Shown here piece after piece: positions 14,948-15,309 of a stretch of DNA of 15,309 bases. The DNA is taken from assembly GCA_023227685.1 (NCBI GenBank), contig JALNVG010000038.1:1-15309 (forward strand). The letters are read 5' to 3'. The first letter of the stretch is position 1; every line of letters begins with the position of its first letter. A program made the position numbers and the translations under genes. The notes under the pieces are model-generated. The model did no database searches. It was not told the origin of the DNA and saw only the letters and a program-made list of their open reading frames with translations. Origin of the DNA: Bacteroidaceae bacterium. Lineage in GTDB: Bacteria; Bacteroidota; Bacteroidia; Bacteroidales; Bacteroidaceae.

Positions 14948-15309
14948 CTATTTCAATAATGTCTCCGGATCCAAATGAGTAGCCTCAATATCCTTGAAGT
15001 AGCGATAGGTACCTACCTTCAATTCATCGGTGGCAACATCATCACAAACAATAATACCTTGTTCATGCATTTGCAAAGCACTGATAGTCCACATTTGAGT
15101 AACAGCACCTTCAACTGCATGCTTCAATGCACGGGCTTTGTTATGACCATTGACAATTATCATTACTTCTTTGGCAGACATTATCGTTCCAACACCGACA
15201 GTTAATGCTGTTTTAGGCACTTGTTTCATATCGTTGTCAAAAAAACGCGAATTAGCAATAATAGTATCAGTAGTCAACGTTTTCTGACGAGTAAAAGAAT
15301 TTAAAGATG
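14948..15309 (-). CDS. nagB: Glucosamine-6-phosphate deaminase, C-terminal part only
   Basis: About the last 119 residues of NagB are visible, and the frame is open to the window edge, so the 5' half is missing. NagB converts glucosamine 6-phosphate to fructose 6-phosphate and ammonia in amino-sugar catabolism. Recognisable family blocks are TTDTIIANSRFFDND, VPKTALTVGVGTIMSAKEVM, GHNKARALKHAVEG, ISALQMHEQGIIVCDDVATD and LKVGTYRYFKDIE, which ends just before the stop as in other NagB proteins of about 265 residues. An internal TTG at 15277 is not a start, because family sequence continues upstream of it (NSFTRQKTL). It is separated from the next operon by a strong terminator and has no evident link to the pectin genes. 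Confidence 0.93.
   Translation of the reverse strand, partial: SLNSFTRQKTLTTDTIIANSRFFDNDMKQVPKTALTVGVGTIMSAKEVMIIVNGHNKARALKHAVEGAVTQMWTISALQMHEQGIIVCDDVATDELKVGTYRYFKDIEATHLDPETLLK

Overview
The window looks like a chromosomal segment of a glycan-degrading gut-type Bacteroidales bacterium (Bacteroides, Phocaeicola or a relative). The evidence is AT-rich intergenic DNA, one well-formed Bacteroidetes promoter (TTTG, 19 bp, TAnnTTTG), a string of exported glycoside hydrolases, an ECF sigma factor, and Bacteroides-like protein sequences. All ten complete genes and both partial genes lie on the minus strand, so the layout is best read from high to low coordinates. No tRNA, rRNA, CRISPR array, insertion sequence or phage gene was seen.

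Right edge (14948-15309): the last ~120 codons of nagB (glucosamine-6-phosphate deaminase), closed by a strong intrinsic terminator at 14863-14895. A separate promoter at 14735-14765 then starts a compact six-gene operon running 14690 to 8039: transketolase N-half, transketolase C-half (8-nt overlap), GlpK-like FGGY kinase, FucI/AraA-like ketol isomerase, RhaT/GRP-type sugar permease, and an RbsB-like sugar-binding protein with no signal peptide. Isomerase + FGGY kinase + split transketolase is the pattern of the described non-oxidative D-apiose route (apiose to apulose, to apulose 4-phosphate, to xylulose 5-phosphate + DHAP). I infer that function here.

Middle (6778-8038): an ECF sigma factor gene (7406-7945) with no FecR anti-sigma or SusC/SusD neighbour, followed by ~630 bp of AT-rich DNA without a convincing gene but with a terminator-like hairpin.

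Left part (1-6777): five exported carbohydrate enzymes in one direction: a GH43-like lipoprotein, a GH28 polygalacturonase-type enzyme, a GH95 alpha-L-fucosidase/alpha-L-galactosidase, a GH140 apiosidase-like enzyme, and the start of a secreted beta-helix protein (possibly GH141) that runs off the window. GH95, GH140, GH28 and GH141 all occur in the known machinery for pectin rhamnogalacturonan II (RG-II), whose chain A carries L-galactose, L-fucose and apiose on a galacturonan backbone.

The most interesting reading is that the two blocks form one system. The periplasmic enzymes, including an apiosidase, release D-apiose from pectin. The neighbouring operon then imports it (permease) and converts it to pentose-phosphate and glycolytic intermediates. 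The signal-less sugar-binding protein is the least explained part and may be an intracellular sugar sensor or accessory protein.
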